This document shows, piece by piece, positions 31,178-44,578 of a stretch of DNA of 64,000 bases. The notes below the pieces were generated by a model, which saw only the letters and a program-made list of their open reading frames with translations, was not told the origin of the DNA and searched no databases. Positions within the stretch are counted from its first letter, which is position 1. Each line of letters begins with the position of its first letter. Source of the DNA: Glomus cerebriforme (lineage: Eukaryota > Glomeromycota > Glomeromycetes > Glomerales > Glomeraceae); contig QKYT01000018.1 in the NCBI GenBank assembly GCA_003550305.1, forward strand, positions 319,179 through 383,178, given 5' to 3'. Both the position numbers and the translations under genes were made by a program.

Positions 31178-34100
31178 ATGAATACCCAACAATCATACAT
31201 TAAATATTTTAGTTTTGCCGATGATAAAAGTATCGTGTCTTTTAAGATACCTGAAGATGTAATCACTAAATGGTTTGAAGGAAAGAGACGTGAACTCAAA
31301 CTTTATATTGTTCTTGATATATCAGGTAATAAATATTTTATATATTATTTATTTATTTTTTTTTAGGTTGACAATCCCGTGATCCCGTGAATTAATTCGA
31401 TAATTTTTAATAGGATCCATGGTTGGTTCCGGATTGAAACAGGCCAAGGAATCTATCCTTAAATTGATGGAAAGTCTATTCGAAGGTCATATACTTGCTG
31501 AAAAGGATATCACCTGTTTTTTCTTTCAATCAACTTGTGATGTTAAAAGATTCGTCGATAATCCAAATCTATTATGGAGTAATGGTGGTATCAAAGATTA
31601 TTTTAATGAGATTTATTCTTATGGAGGTAATTAATTTGTTATTATCATATTTTTTAAGAGAATTATTGTACAATAATTAATAATATATATATTTTTTTCT
31701 TTTACGTATTTAGGAACTGATTTTGATCCCGTATTTGAAAAGATTGTTGAACAAGTACAAAAGGGTATTGATTCTGATTTGGCGATCATCATCTTTACTG
31801 ATGGGCAAGGTTGTTATAATGATTATAACAAATCACAACTTAAAACCGCGTTGGCTCAAACCGGATTCTCTACAGAAATTCATACAATTGGATTTACTGA
31901 AAGTCACGATGCCTGTAAGTAATTAGTTATAACTTTTATTATTATAATTATTATTTAATTGATCTTTTTTTAAAATAATTAATTATACTTTATAATAGCA
32001 CTTCTTTCATGGTTGACAAAACTTGGTACAAAACAAGGAAACTTTCAGTACATACAATCTTCAGAAGATATTCAGTCAACAATGAACACTACATTACAAT
32101 TATTGGAATTAGATGATCGTTCTTTTTATGTAAAAATAGGTGAAAATGAATTCTTACCTATTGGATTTGATGTTTATGGTCGTGGAAAATTGATTCTTAC
32201 TGGTGAGGCCGCCAAGATCGAAGGGCAAAAAGTTTCAATATTCAAAGATAATAAGAGTGAAGAAAAATTTGATTTTGAAACTGTCCCAATTCAAATTCAT
32301 CCCGATGATCCTTTGGTTACATTATTAACAGTTCCATATATTCAATCTGAAATTACGAATTTCTCAGATGAAATAATTAATGATTGTTCTCAGACTTATA
32401 GATGGTCTTCTTTGGATGATAAACGTCAGCGTTTTAATGAAATTTCAGAAATAGTAAACGCTCATGATGAAAAATTGAATAATATTTTACAAACTGTTTT
32501 TAAGATTAAATCAACTTTACGAAATGAAATTATTCAACAATGTATGGATGCAAAGAATACTGTTTTTCAATTTAAAGATATGTTGTCAGAGTAAGTTTCA
32601 TAATTTTTTTTTTTTAAATAATATATATATTATTACACAAAACTTTTATATTAATAAAAAACATGATTTATAGGGCACTAAAAGGAACTTTAACAAATCA
32701 AAAAATTGCCGAATTTAATAATTTGGCCTATAAAAATATCACAAAGCAACGATTAAAGAAAACACTTGATGACCGTTCTATCAAAAACATTGAAAAAATG
32801 GAAGAGATTGAAAAGAAAATCGAAGAAATCGTTAGTAAACTAGACTTTGATGAATTAGAGAGTCAAGAATCAGAAGATAATTTGCTAACTTATACATGCA
32901 CAGTCTCAACAGGTAATATAATTAAATAAATCTTTATTTTTTTTTGATATCTAAAAGCTTTTTCTTTTTCATAAAAATAGATAATTATATTGACGCCATG
33001 AGAGAGGGCGAGTGTATATGCTTAACCCTTGATGTCGGACGTTCTGAAGCTGCCATAGTGGATCCATCTCAAATCACAATCAAAAAAATAAATCAGACTT
33101 TATTAAGTTCAGGAGCTTTCTTAAATTCGGTTGCTTTCGCTTTGAATGATAAAAAATATGCTGAATCAGTTCATGGTGGATTCTATAAAGAAACATTTGC
33201 AGCTAGTATTCTTAAAGGATTAGCCCGCGAAAACATAACAGGTTTGAATTTTATTTATTTATTACTGAATTAATTAAACACGATTTAATTGATAATTTTA
33301 TTATTAGGAATTCTTCCATTGTACATCAATGAAAAACATTGGTCAATAGCTCGTGAAAAAATCAAGGTAAATATAATTATTTATGAAAATAAAATTTGGT
33401 TTATTGTTTTTATCATATTACGAATATAAATATATATATATTTTTTTAATAGCCTATAATGGGATATTTGGTCACTCTTGATATATTTGGTTATACTTAT
33501 AGCCAAATCTCCACTGTTCCATTTTTGGTATTGGCTAGAGCACTTGGCGACACGTCATCAGAATTTAAAAGACGTCAGGCAAAGTGGATCTTGGAAACAT
33601 GTGACGCAATTTATAAACAATCCAGTATTCTTCGTGAGAATAATAAGAACCTCTTTGAAAATTACGTGAAGTCCCCAGCAAATCGTACAATTGATCAAGT
33701 TCCAAATAATCTAGTATTCCTTGGTCACTTGTTTTGTGCTTTACGATGTGGAGACGTTAGTGCACAAGATGTACAAAGATGGTTACAAGAAGGTTTAATG
33801 AAATCTTTGATTGAAGAGACCATTCGTAGAAGGTTAAACAAAGTGCAAGATATCGAACAAAGTATGGAAAATATGGTCAAGGTTTTAGGAATTAATCAAA
33901 AGGTTTATATAGATAATCCTGTTGAAGAATTCGAAAAAAGTTATATCGAGTATATGTCATCCGATAAGAATGGAAATAATCATTATGCGGATGTATTTAG
34001 AAAAGCTCTTTCTGATTCAGGAATTAAAGTCGAAATTCTTGAAGAACCAGTGCCTGAAGCCAAAATTCTTAAAGAAGATAAAGAGCCTGAATTACCGATA

Positions 34101-35079
34101 GTCAAAACAATACTCTATGATTCTAATACGTACCAAATTTCTGATTATGCGATTAATATAATTACCAATATTAAAAAGGTCGTTAAAGTATTCATAGAGA
34201 TTAGTTTGCGATATAATAATATCTTAGAATCAACAATTGCAGATCCCGATGTATCATTGGATAATTCAGAATTTGAGTACATAGAAGGAAAAACACTACT
34301 TGCCGATGCTTTTTTTAATAAATACAGTTCTAAAGTTATATTTGCAACTTTCTTACAAGCATTCTTACATCGACAAAATTCGGTTAGACGTGAAGCCATT
34401 GAAGCAGATCCACCTAAATATTACGAACCATTCTCAGAAGACACCGCGGATAAAGTTCTTTCTACTTATTTTGATGAATATGTTATTAATAATACGAAAA
34501 AGAAAACCAATGAATTTTTGAGCACTGTTACAAATGAAAAAAACGATGTTCTTGGTCTTAAATTCTGGGAAGTTGATAAAATTGAAGAAGCAGCGGGTCT
34601 TTTATTAGTAGATGTAAAATTTAGAGGAAGAAAGGTGTTTGGGCAAATACTTAAAGCATTACAAAAACCAAGTATGCCTTTAGCCAAAGAAAAAATCGAA
34701 ATGGTCATTTCAGGAACATGGCAAGGTATTACTTTGTTTGTAGATAAACCAAAGAATTCAGAAGACCCTGGTAAATAATCTATTTAATATTCATGAGAAT
34801 AGTAATTTTAAAATAATTTCAATGAGTGAGACTAATAAATCTTTTTTTTTTTTGATTATAGAACAACTGGCAAGATTTGTCGATAATACTCATTGGTTTC
34901 CGACTCATCAAAAAGTATACCGAATATTGAAAGCACACAGATCAGTTATTCCAGATGTTAACTACTGGATTCGAGTGATTCCTCCATATAAAGAATATTT
35001 TGAGCACCAATTTGATGAAGAATATCTTATTGCAAGGAGACTAGCTAGGTCTAAAAAAAGAAAGAATACATCAAATTAA
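31178..35079 (+). CDS. von Willebrand factor A (VWA) domain protein, 1,082 aa
   Basis: Nine exons: 31,178-31,325; 31,414-31,626; 31,714-31,914; 31,999-32,590; 32,674-32,912; 32,981-33,241; 33,308-33,366; 33,453-34,770; 34,862-35,079. All introns are GT-AG, 66-90 bp, and all phases match (3,249 nt). Residues about 43-230 form a VWA domain. The MIDAS metal site D47-x-S49-x-S51 (LDISGSM) is split by intron 1, the second metal Thr lies in SYGGTDFDP, and the third Asp in IIFTDGQG, so it should bind Mg2+ and ligands. The remaining about 850 residues are helical with charged segments (KNIEKMEEIEKKIEEIVSK) and no domain I recognise. No signal peptide or membrane span, so it is probably cytosolic. Related VWA-headed large proteins exist in amoebae and fungi. 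The partner is unknown. The ATG is the first in frame and follows the TATA candidate by 99 bp. Confidence 0.9.
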
Positions 35080-35413
35080 CAAGAATTAAGAAAAATAAAC
35101 TATACATGCATGATATATGATATATATAGTATGTAATTTATAAAAGAAAAATGTAATAATATTTGAGATTATAAAAGCTAAATGCAATAAAATTCTTTGT
35201 ATAAATTCCTTGAAAAATATTACAAATTCCGATTTATAGTATTAGTAATTTTCGATACATAATTTTAAAATATAATTATTTTATTTAATCGTATTATTAA
35301 TTTAATTCAATCTTGGAAATTCGAGATTTTGATAAAATTGTAGAATCTAAAATCGGAAAATTCATTTGTGCCCGAAATAATTTTTTTGAACTTTCAAAAT
35401 GTTGATACTGTTA
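35080..35413. other. Convergent 3' intergenic region
   Basis: 334 bp between the stop codons of two convergent genes. AT-rich, with AATAAA-type signals possible on either strand (AATAAAA near 35,186 plus). No gene. Confidence 0.5.
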
Positions 35414-38400
35414 CTAATTTGATAAAAGAAATAATCTTTCAAATTCTTTATCAAACTTTTCTTCGTCATTAATGATAATTCTACTATCATGATCAAAATA
35501 ATGATTAAATCCTTCAAATAATATTTCATTCAATAATGGGTGTAATTGAATTTTATCTTTTGCTAATTCTTTGATTATTAATTTTATCTCTTTTTTTTTT
35601 TTTTTATTAGAATGATAAAAAAAAATTTTAAATTAATTATGGATAAGAAAATTTTGATTTAAATTATAATAAAGATTTTTTTTTTACATACCATTTATTA
35701 TTTCTTGTTTATTCGATACTATCTCCAACATCACTAACACTGTGATAATGACTCTGTAAACAACAACAAATATTATTGGACGTGAAGTGAATCCTAAAAT
35801 TCCATTATTTTTGTTCTAATTATAAAAATTATTAAAAATATTATTAAAATTATCAATAACAATAAATCCATAAAAAGTATTACATTACTTGCCTTCACTT
35901 CTTCATTCCTTAATAATTCGCAAACTTTTCGTAATTGTTCAACAGCAAATCTTGGAATATCACGTTTAAAAACATCAGGAAAATCTAAAACATTTCCTTC
36001 CTTGTTAAAAGCAAATTTTAGATGTTTATATGCTAATTGAATATCAATCAAATCTTCTTTATATATGTTTGGATTCTCTACAACAAAGAGAACTCTTGTT
36101 GGATTTATTTCAATTTTAATTGTTTCATCTATAAAAAGTAACATTTGATTTAGATATAGATTGCATATATATAACAAATAAATTGTTTATTTAATTACCA
36201 GGATTTACATTGCCAGTAATTGTTTGAAGTAATGCTACATATAAATGAAGCGACTTTGAATACGACTTGGTCATATATTCAAAACATATTTCACGTGCAC
36301 GATCACAATCTACTGGTACCTTAATTAATTAAATTATGATGATGACGATTAATGAAAAAAAAATTATGCATACATATAATTGACTATTACTTTCTAATAT
36401 ATAAATAATACTTGCCTTTAATCCACTTGCTTTTGATATTATCAAAGCTGCAGTATGACGCAAATCTATATCATCATCCTAAAGGAAAATCATATAAATA
36501 TAATAATGTTTAAATTTTAATTATCATTTATTTTTAATTACCTGTGCAAGTCGAACCAGAACTAAATATAAAGTTATAGTCTGTTGAATATCTTCACTTT
36601 TAGAAAATTTAAAATCTTTGAATAAATGTTGACTAAATAATTTTAAAGATCTCGTTGTAGCTTCACGTAATGTCAGGGTCTATTTAAATAATAAATTAAT
36701 AAATCGATTAAATGTAACTAATTATTACATGTAAAATAGTAAAATTCAATATTACGTATGATATACTCACAATTTCTGGTTTGGTATTCTTATCTATATA
36801 TTTACACCATTGATTCAGACTTTCTGATTTAAATTTTCTAGGCAGTGAATTATCTTGCCAAATCTGTTTGATTAAAAATATTATCGTTATAAGATCCCTT
36901 TTTTTTTGTAAAATAGAATTGACCAGCAAATATAAAAATGATGGCGTGAATAATACTTGAGATAATAAGGATCCAAGAAGTGGTAATGTAGCTTCAGTTT
37001 TAGTTGAACTTTTTGCATGCTCCATATAATTAAACAATTTTTTCCAGAACTCTTCTAATCCAAAATCTAAAGATTTATGAGAAGTCAATTTTGGAAATGG
37101 GTTTTCTGAATCAACCAAAGTGAGCAATTCGACTGCTTTCTGAAAACAATTTTGGTAGAATTCTTCCTTAAATATCATTTCAATTATTTTACATTGAAGC
37201 ATTAATTTATCAATGCTATTAATTAAATAAGATAATTAGTAATAATAATTTAAGTACGGACTTTATTAAATTTTAATTAAACCTGAGTTATTTAACTTAC
37301 CGAATTTCCTTATAATTATTTGAATTAAAGAAATTAATAAGCATTTCTAATCCAACAAGTCTCACTTCGTAATCTGAATCACTTAAAATATCAATAATTA
37401 TTTGCGAGTGTTCAGGATTTTCTTGATTAATGAGACATTTGATTATAATTCTTGCCATTTGCTGACGTACAAGATAATAACCAACTTTGGACATATCTTG
37501 ATTTTTATTGATGTAATTAATATCAAAAAAATCACACAAAGACATGTCAAATAAGAGTTGTCTTATTTCAAAAAATTTATCTTCCATAAGTTCTAACAAT
37601 TCTATTATAAAAATGGTAAAAGATAGAGTATTAATATTAGTATATGTATATATTTGCAATTTTACATAAGGATCACGAAATTTTAATCACCCATAATTTT
37701 ATTTTTGTTTTGCTCAATAAATATCCAATCACCATCCATTATAAATTCGTACAATATATCTAAATACAAATATCTTGTAATATTACAAGAATTTTTTCTG
37801 AATGCAAAATGAATCTTTGATTTAAAGATAGAAGCCATTTTAATTATAAAATCTTGAAATGCAAATACGTTAGAATTAATAAAAAAAGACAAAATTTGTA
37901 AAATTTAATAATAGTATTGTAATATATAAAATACCTTTCATTACATCAAAATTAGCAACATTGCTATTTAAGTGCCCACGCATTAAATATTGAACTTGAA
38001 CTAATTTTCCATGCAATTCATTCTGATTAGATAAATCACCCTCATTTATTAACTTAGTGCAAGTTACAATGAGATCATTAGATGAAATTAGTGGAACAAT
38101 CGCCCTTGCTGCCATTTCTCTTGTCTAGAGATATAATGAATGTTATAACATAATTTATAAATTTTACCTTAGAAAAACTCATTTAAATACCTTGTAAATA
38201 GGTGAATAAGTACAAGATAAAACCAAAGATACAAATGGTTTCATAGTCAATACAGAACTAGAACCATCCATTAAAGAAGGATGAAGTCTTGATAAAAGAG
38301 TGAGGACAGGATAAAGACCTGGATGAACAGTAGATTGAAAGACCTATTAAAAATATTTGACATTAATATATGATATAATTTAAATATATAATAAAGTACA

Positions 38401-41400
38401 AATATTGAATATTACTTTAGTTGATTTAATCAATTGATCCACGGCAATTTTGAGCTCATCTAATAAAAATGGATAAAGCTGAGGAAACCTCGAAAAAAAT
38501 TCTCTTCCTGTTAATTTATTAATTGAATGATGTTCATCTTTCGTTTTCTTTGTACCAAATGTTCTTTGTAGTAAGGTAGAAAATAACATGACTGAGCAAT
38601 TCCTAACAGCCCAACTGGAATTAAAATTTATATTAAGGTTAATTCAAATGTTAAAATTCGGATAAATTACAAATGCATCTAATAAACCTTGGCGAAGAAA
38701 ATCCTTTAATTGCTAATATAAATCCATCAGAAACATATGGTAGAACATCGGTTCCAAGTTTAGCATCCATGAAAATCGTTCTCAATATATTAAAAGCATG
38801 GACCTGGGGTAAGTCAATAGTTTGATCAAAATCGTCTAAAGGAGCTTGTGATCCTATCTCAATAAGAGTTTTCATTGTCCAAGGAAGCAGAACTTTACGG
38901 TTGTTAGGTTCGCTACTAACAATAGCTAAAATACATAATGGAAGTCCGGCACTTCTACGTGTAATTGAAATTGAATTTGCCATGATGCTATTAATGTTAT
39001 CCTAGTAAAAGAGGATTACTATGATTAAAAAAAAAATGTATAAATATATATATATTATTGTTATTTATTTAAATATTTTTACCTCTAACCATATTTTAGG
39101 CAATTCTATAAATTTAACTTGTGGCGAATTTAAAAGTCGAGCACATACAGCAACATAACCAGGATATACAGCAGAAAATGCTCCACGATGTCGTATAGAT
39201 GTCAAAAGTGTTCGAAACAAATCACCACCTTTACGTATTTTCTCATAATCAAGTATAGAAAACTATAAAATAAATGAATCTCATCAATGTAATGTATATA
39301 AAAAAAGGAATATCAAAATTTCGCGACGTTGTTTGTGTGCATATTACATACGTTATTTTCTAAACTAATTGCCATTGGGGCTCTTAACAAAATTATAGCA
39401 AGGAGAGAACTACAATGTTTTCGTAATAACAATATTATTATATAACATAAAAACATGGAAAAAGAAAGAAATGATTACTAACCTAGCCTCTTTCACAGCT
39501 CTCCAGCAACAACTAAGAATGACTTGATGTTTTGGACCTTCCTCCACACTATCAAGATCTTCATTCAAGTTTAATACCAATTCATCAATCATTTCTTCCA
39601 TCTCTTGAAATGATGCTGGTACATTTCCTTCCGGAGAAGGATTTGATAAGACACCTAAAACTATTTGACAAACCTCATTAATCAGATTGATAGCATGACT
39701 GTGGGTGTCTCGCCATTCTTCAAAATTATTTTTCACTTCTAGAGAGTTATAATCCAATTCTTTAAAGATATATTGTAGTGCTAATAAAGTTCCATGCATC
39801 GGAAACTTTTGTGAAGCGAGTAATAGATTCTCTGAGGCAATATTAATTTGCTTTTTTAATAAAGAGAAAAGTTTTCTTGTGAAATTAACTGTAAAATCTT
39901 AGGATTAATTGTTTTAAAGTAAATTGATCAACAAAATATTGTTAAAAAAATTTATACTAATACTTACTTGAAGGAATATCAACTTTTTTATAATCTTCTA
40001 ATGATTCGTTTTGTTTAATTTCAACATCAAGGTCAAGACTTAAATCCAAAACGTATTTGGAGAAAATTAATCGAAAAATCATTGCACCACTATCACTTTC
40101 ACCAGCCCTGGTACTTGTCATAGATTGTAAAGCCCAAAACAAAATTTTCTGAACATTATCTTTTAACTCAATACCCGGTAATGGTGAAGGAAATCCTTGA
40201 AGAATTTCGTACGCTAACGTACGATTTTCATCAAAAGGATTCATAAGACAATGCAAGATTAATTTAGTATTTCTTGCTGACGCAAGTGATAATTGTAGAG
40301 GTATGGGAGTCTTGTAATGTTGAGCTACAGATCCTTCAAGAGTTTTTTCAATGCCAAATGTTTTAATTAATATAATGAATATCCTAAGTGCACTTGAAAC
40401 TCTTTGAAATGATGATCCAGGATAAAGCGAAGCTGCTAATAGTTCTATTAACCAATTCAAAAATTTACAAGAATTATCAAACTTTTGTTTTATTTGATTT
40501 GCTTCTGAGAAGGCCTCTTGTACTTTCGAACCCTCATGACTCTCCATATATTTTATTCGAGATTGATAATTCTTCCATTGATTGTATAAATTGCCTTTAA
40601 GTTTTGTGAAAAATTTGTTCAAATGTCCAAATAGTTTTTGCCTAAATTCTGGGGATGTTGAATTCAAGTTCAATTGGAAAAAAGATTTAAGCAGTGCAAG
40701 CTCAGTTGATGTGGTCTCATTTGTTAATTTTCTTGATTCACAAATTAAACCAAGCATGTCAATTCGAAGATTCAAATCCGAATGATAAATTGCATCATAA
40801 AGAAACTGTAATCGTATATTCTTACTATTTGTATCAATCGAATCTGAATAATATATTATTAATAGATATAATCAATAGAAAATTAAAAACTAGTAAACAT
40901 TTTGCATTTCTTTCTTACTTTCAATAAACATGTTTCCATCAACAAGATCCAATGATCTACCCACTTTTAGGACTATTATTAGTGCGTTTAATCTATTTTG
41001 TTCATTTTTTATAAATTCCTTCCCACACTTATCATTTTGCAGAATATCGATAATTCTCCAAAATGATGATGAGCTTGCTTTAAATAATGGCTGAATGATG
41101 AATGCACCAATATTTTTGCGAAGAATATCATCACTTGAAGTAAGACCTTGACAGATGGGTACTAACCATAGATCAATCCATTTGTTTACTATTTTCTCAC
41201 GTTTCTCGTCCTCTTTAATTGTAATATTACGGAACTCAGAAACGAGTGACTCCTCTAGACGTAATTCAAAAAAAGCAACCATTAATGTAGAAGCTCTTGG
41301 TGCAATAACTAGATTATGTAATACTTCTAAAGTTCGAGGAATAAACTCTGGTTGAATTAATAAGAATTTATTTGTTCCAACTCTTGGCAACAATAATAAG

Positions 41401-43263
41401 AGTAAAGAATATTTCACTTTGCGGTATTTATCCATATATAATAATTGATTGAGCAAATTTACGAGGTAATGATTATAAACTTCCTCGGATTGCTCAAGCT
41501 GACTCTTTAAGCTTATAAGATCCAACAATTTCTCAAATATTGTCTTTACCTATTAAAAAATCCAAGTCAAAAATTACGTAAATAAATTTTTTCTGCACTA
41601 TAATATGACATTACACTAAAATTACCTTAAATTGAATAGCATCTACAGGATCTTCCCAATTATTCCAAACATATGACATCAATTTTTCTAAGACTTGCGG
41701 ATTAAACATCGAACTATTATTATGAATGATAAATTTACTAACATCATCTCCTCTTAGAATATTTTCGGATTCCTGAAGCCATAATCCCATAGTTTCAAAT
41801 GCTAAAACTTTTGTTTGCGAATTCAATGCATTATCACAAAAATGTGCGATGCTTAGAAATAATATATGATGAAGAGTTTTTGGATTTGAATCATTCGATC
41901 TAGATTAAAAAAAAATAGAATTTTAATCAAGATACATAGATAATTTTAAGGAAAATAACATACAAAAAGAAAGAAACCTTAATAATGAAATTTTAAATTG
42001 AACATTTCCGGATAAAAGAAAAATTAAAACTTTTCTATCCAAATTTGATAATAAACCGCGACAAATCGCCAACATTAGGGGGTCATCCCCGTTCAATTCA
42101 GCTTCCTTAAATAATCTATCCGGTATTTTAACGCCCAAATGACTCAAAAAATTTAAACCACTTTGTTGATCTTCTTCATTATTAGTAAAAAACATGTCCA
42201 TAACTTGTTCACTGACAAATTGTGATGAGCCTAATAAATTTAAAGTTGCAGCCATAGTCATTCCAGCCAACTGTCTCACATCCTTAATATAAGTATTATC
42301 AGAACAAATTACCAAACATTCATTAAGCAAGTCACGAACCAGATTATTAATAACTTCCTCCTTGTTATTATTGTTATAATTATTAGTAAAATTCTTTCCG
42401 ATTGATTCAAATTGAGGCCTTAATTTTTTATCAAACCTAGAAAGCAGAGCTAATAAAGTTTTGATCACATGTTGTGCATCATTCATATGCTTAGAGAGTG
42501 ATAATGAATTTGATGCAGAATTCAATTTTTGTTCATTCTCCTCATTAACATTTTGAATAATTAATGACAAACATTCATTAAGAAATCGAAGGGTTTCAAA
42601 TAGCTGATTTTCTACTGTTGAAAATCCTAATGGAAAATCCAGAGTGATATAAATTGATATGCCTTTTTGACTGAATAAATGAGAGGTGTAATTATCAAGA
42701 GTGATATAACGAGAATATTCTTGTTCAAACTCTTTAATCATTTTATTATCTTTATCGTTTAATTGATCCTGAATTGAAGAATTATAAAATGAATTTCTAT
42801 CTGAAATCATATAACATGAATCAAGTATAGGGATACAAATCCGTTTTGTTAAAGTTGTTATTGAAGAGAAATATATTCCTGATATTATAGGTTCAATGAT
42901 TGATTCGATTTGATTTACAACATGTGATGGTAATGATTCATTTGTTGATTGTTGTCCGGATTTACTCTTTTTTGATGGTAAAGACATCCCTAAGATAAAT
43001 TAGAATTAGTAACCTAATAATGTATTCAAAAAACGTATATATACATATGTATATCTCTCACCTATGGATCTTATATATTGACATTGTTTTTCCCATGTAG
43101 CTTCTTTATCGTATAATAATTCTCTAATTTTTTGAATACCTTCATACAACTCTTCTGAAGAGTTATTAGAAAGATAGCATTGTAAGATATTAACCCATGA
43201 TTGATCAATTGTTATTGGTGTTCTGGAAACTTTTCCAGGTTTATTTTTCTCCAAAAAACCCAT
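35414..43263 (-). CDS. TRM732: THADA/Trm732 homologue, tRNA methylation scaffold
   Basis: I infer 21 exons (5' to 3'): 43,263-43,062; 42,989-41,978; 41,899-41,626; 41,549-40,919; 40,843-39,968; 39,888-39,483; 39,409-39,352; 39,262-39,083; 39,001-38,688; 38,614-38,416; 38,343-38,191; 38,124-37,935; 37,852-37,691; 37,601-37,301; 37,215-36,771; 36,679-36,542; 36,478-36,416; 36,319-36,199; 36,128-35,889; 35,751-35,692; 35,589-35,414. They sum to 6,201 nt (2,066 aa) with every phase matching. The DUF2428 core is unmistakable: ITRRSAGLPLCILAIVSSEP, LPQVHAFNILRTIF, SPSWAVRNCSVMLFSTLLQR, LTGREFFSRFPQLYPFLL and TREMAARAIVPLI closely parallel human THADA. The rest is ARM/HEAT-like helices. In yeast, Trm732 binds Trm7 for 2'-O-methylation of tRNA position 32. 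The protein has no catalytic site itself. The intron 36,320-36,415 uses a GC donor. Convergent with the VWA gene. Confidence 0.93.
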
Positions 43264-44059
43264 TATCTAAGGAAAAATCGGATTTTTTTTTTTTGATCGA
43301 TAATTTAGCAGATGATATGTCACACCGTCGATCAATCACCTGTATGGTCCTTTCCAGTTTCTAATTACATTTCTTACGAAAGAATTTGACGCAAATTTTA
43401 AGTTAAATTATTATTGTTTGCAAGAGGAATGACAAACTGTGACGCCTTTTCTTGGCACAGAAAAAAAAAAAAAAAAATTGAAATTTTTCATTTTAGTTTC
43501 TTTACTAAGCAGTTAAACTTTATTAAAATAAAATGCGGGCATTATAAATAGATTTTTTTCAATACGTAAATTAGTTATTTCCGTTTTTGCATCTTTAAAA
43601 GGATATCTAATATGATTAAATAAAAAAGGTTAGTCGTTGTGTTTTTTTTTTTTTTTATCTACAGGTCTGTACGATGTATACTGTACATCATATATATGAT
43701 CTGAACCCTTTTTTAGATTTTACCATAATTAAACCTTCAGTCCCTGAAAGTATTGTCATCGGGAAATTTTTTAAGAAGCTTCATACGAATGAAGGAATCT
43801 TCCTTAATCATAGGAAGCATTGAAAGATGAATAACTACTAAAATATATAAAAAGATACTAAGACAAAATATCGGAAACACTGCATGCAATAATGCGGGTA
43901 CGGACCTTTATAATTAAAATTAATCGAGTAAAGTTTTTTGGTACAGTATGATTGAAAAAATAGGTATAAAAGTAAGACCTTCTTGACTTTGCTAAAATTT
44001 CATCGTAATTTCGATAAAAAAAATTACTTTAATCTTCAAATCGTTTTTACTGTATCATC
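43264..44059. other. Divergent intergenic region, no gene seen
   Basis: About 800 bp between the THADA-like and secreted-protein starts. Contains A and T homopolymers (43,460-43,477; 43,640-43,656), a GTACGATGTATACTGTACATC imperfect palindrome near 43,668-43,690, and the TATA candidate. No coding pattern. Confidence 0.5.
43965..43972 (+). promoter_or_regulatory. TATA box for the small secreted protein gene
   Basis: TATAAAAG lies 95 bp upstream of the ATG at 44,060 in a locally less AT-extreme context, fitting a strong regulated promoter. Confidence 0.5.
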
Positions 44060-44578
44060 ATGAAACTTAACATCATTTATCTAATGGCTTTTGCCATGTT
44101 ATTTTTCATTTCAATTGTCTCAACTGCTCCACTTGATGATATCTCGGTCATCAATTCTTTGACCAAACGAAATAGTTGCCCTACCATCTTTGCCTTCTCT
44201 GACCAATGGGAACTCGCTGAGGATGGTCAATCACCCATTGGCATTGTCACCTTTTATCAATCAGCCTCGGGAAGAATATTAATAAAATACGTTTTCAATT
44301 CTGGGGTCTCACAAGACCATACCAACAATAGCTATTATGATCTCAAGGTGAGAGAATGTGTCCCAGACCCTCACACATATAAAGGACCAGAGTTTTTTAT
44401 CACAATGAAATTTCCATTAACTGACAATGGATCTCCTGTCGAAACGAGCGAAGATGTTCCATCTGAATTCTCCTTAAAATGCGGTACGGAATACGATTTG
44501 ACTAATAACTGGTGTATCGATATATATAAGAATGGTCACCACCATTCCACAGCAAATCTTGAAATTGCAAACATTTAG
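44060..44578 (+). CDS. Small secreted protein with Kex2-type site
   Basis: Single exon, 172 aa. A classical signal peptide (LIYLMAFAMLFFISIVSTAP) is followed by a short propeptide ending in SLTKR, after which NSCPTIFAFSDQW begins the mature chain. Lys-Arg is the Kex2/furin-type cleavage signal. The mature part has four cysteines (in NSCPT, RECVPD, LKCGTEY and NNWCIDIY), which could form two disulphides, and a beta-rich pattern (GIVTFYQSASGRILIKYVF; FFITMKFPL). It resembles ML-like or other small beta-sandwich lipid-binding proteins only in general form. I do not assign a family. Absence of introns, small size, secretion, processing and a clear TATA box make it a candidate apoplastic or symbiosis-secreted protein; that role is inference. 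No membrane span or GPI signal. Confidence 0.85.
   Translation: MKLNIIYLMAFAMLFFISIVSTAPLDDISVINSLTKRNSCPTIFAFSDQWELAEDGQSPIGIVTFYQSASGRILIKYVFNSGVSQDHTNNSYYDLKVRECVPDPHTYKGPEFFITMKFPLTDNGSPVETSEDVPSEFSLKCGTEYDLTNNWCIDIYKNGHHHSTANLEIANI

Noticed and set aside
39000..43263. Proteasome scaffold (Ecm29) or focadhesin as identity of the large HEAT-repeat gene
   Set aside because: The DUF2428 motifs (TRRSAGLP, WAVRNCS, GREFFSRFP, REMAARA) specifically match THADA/Trm732.
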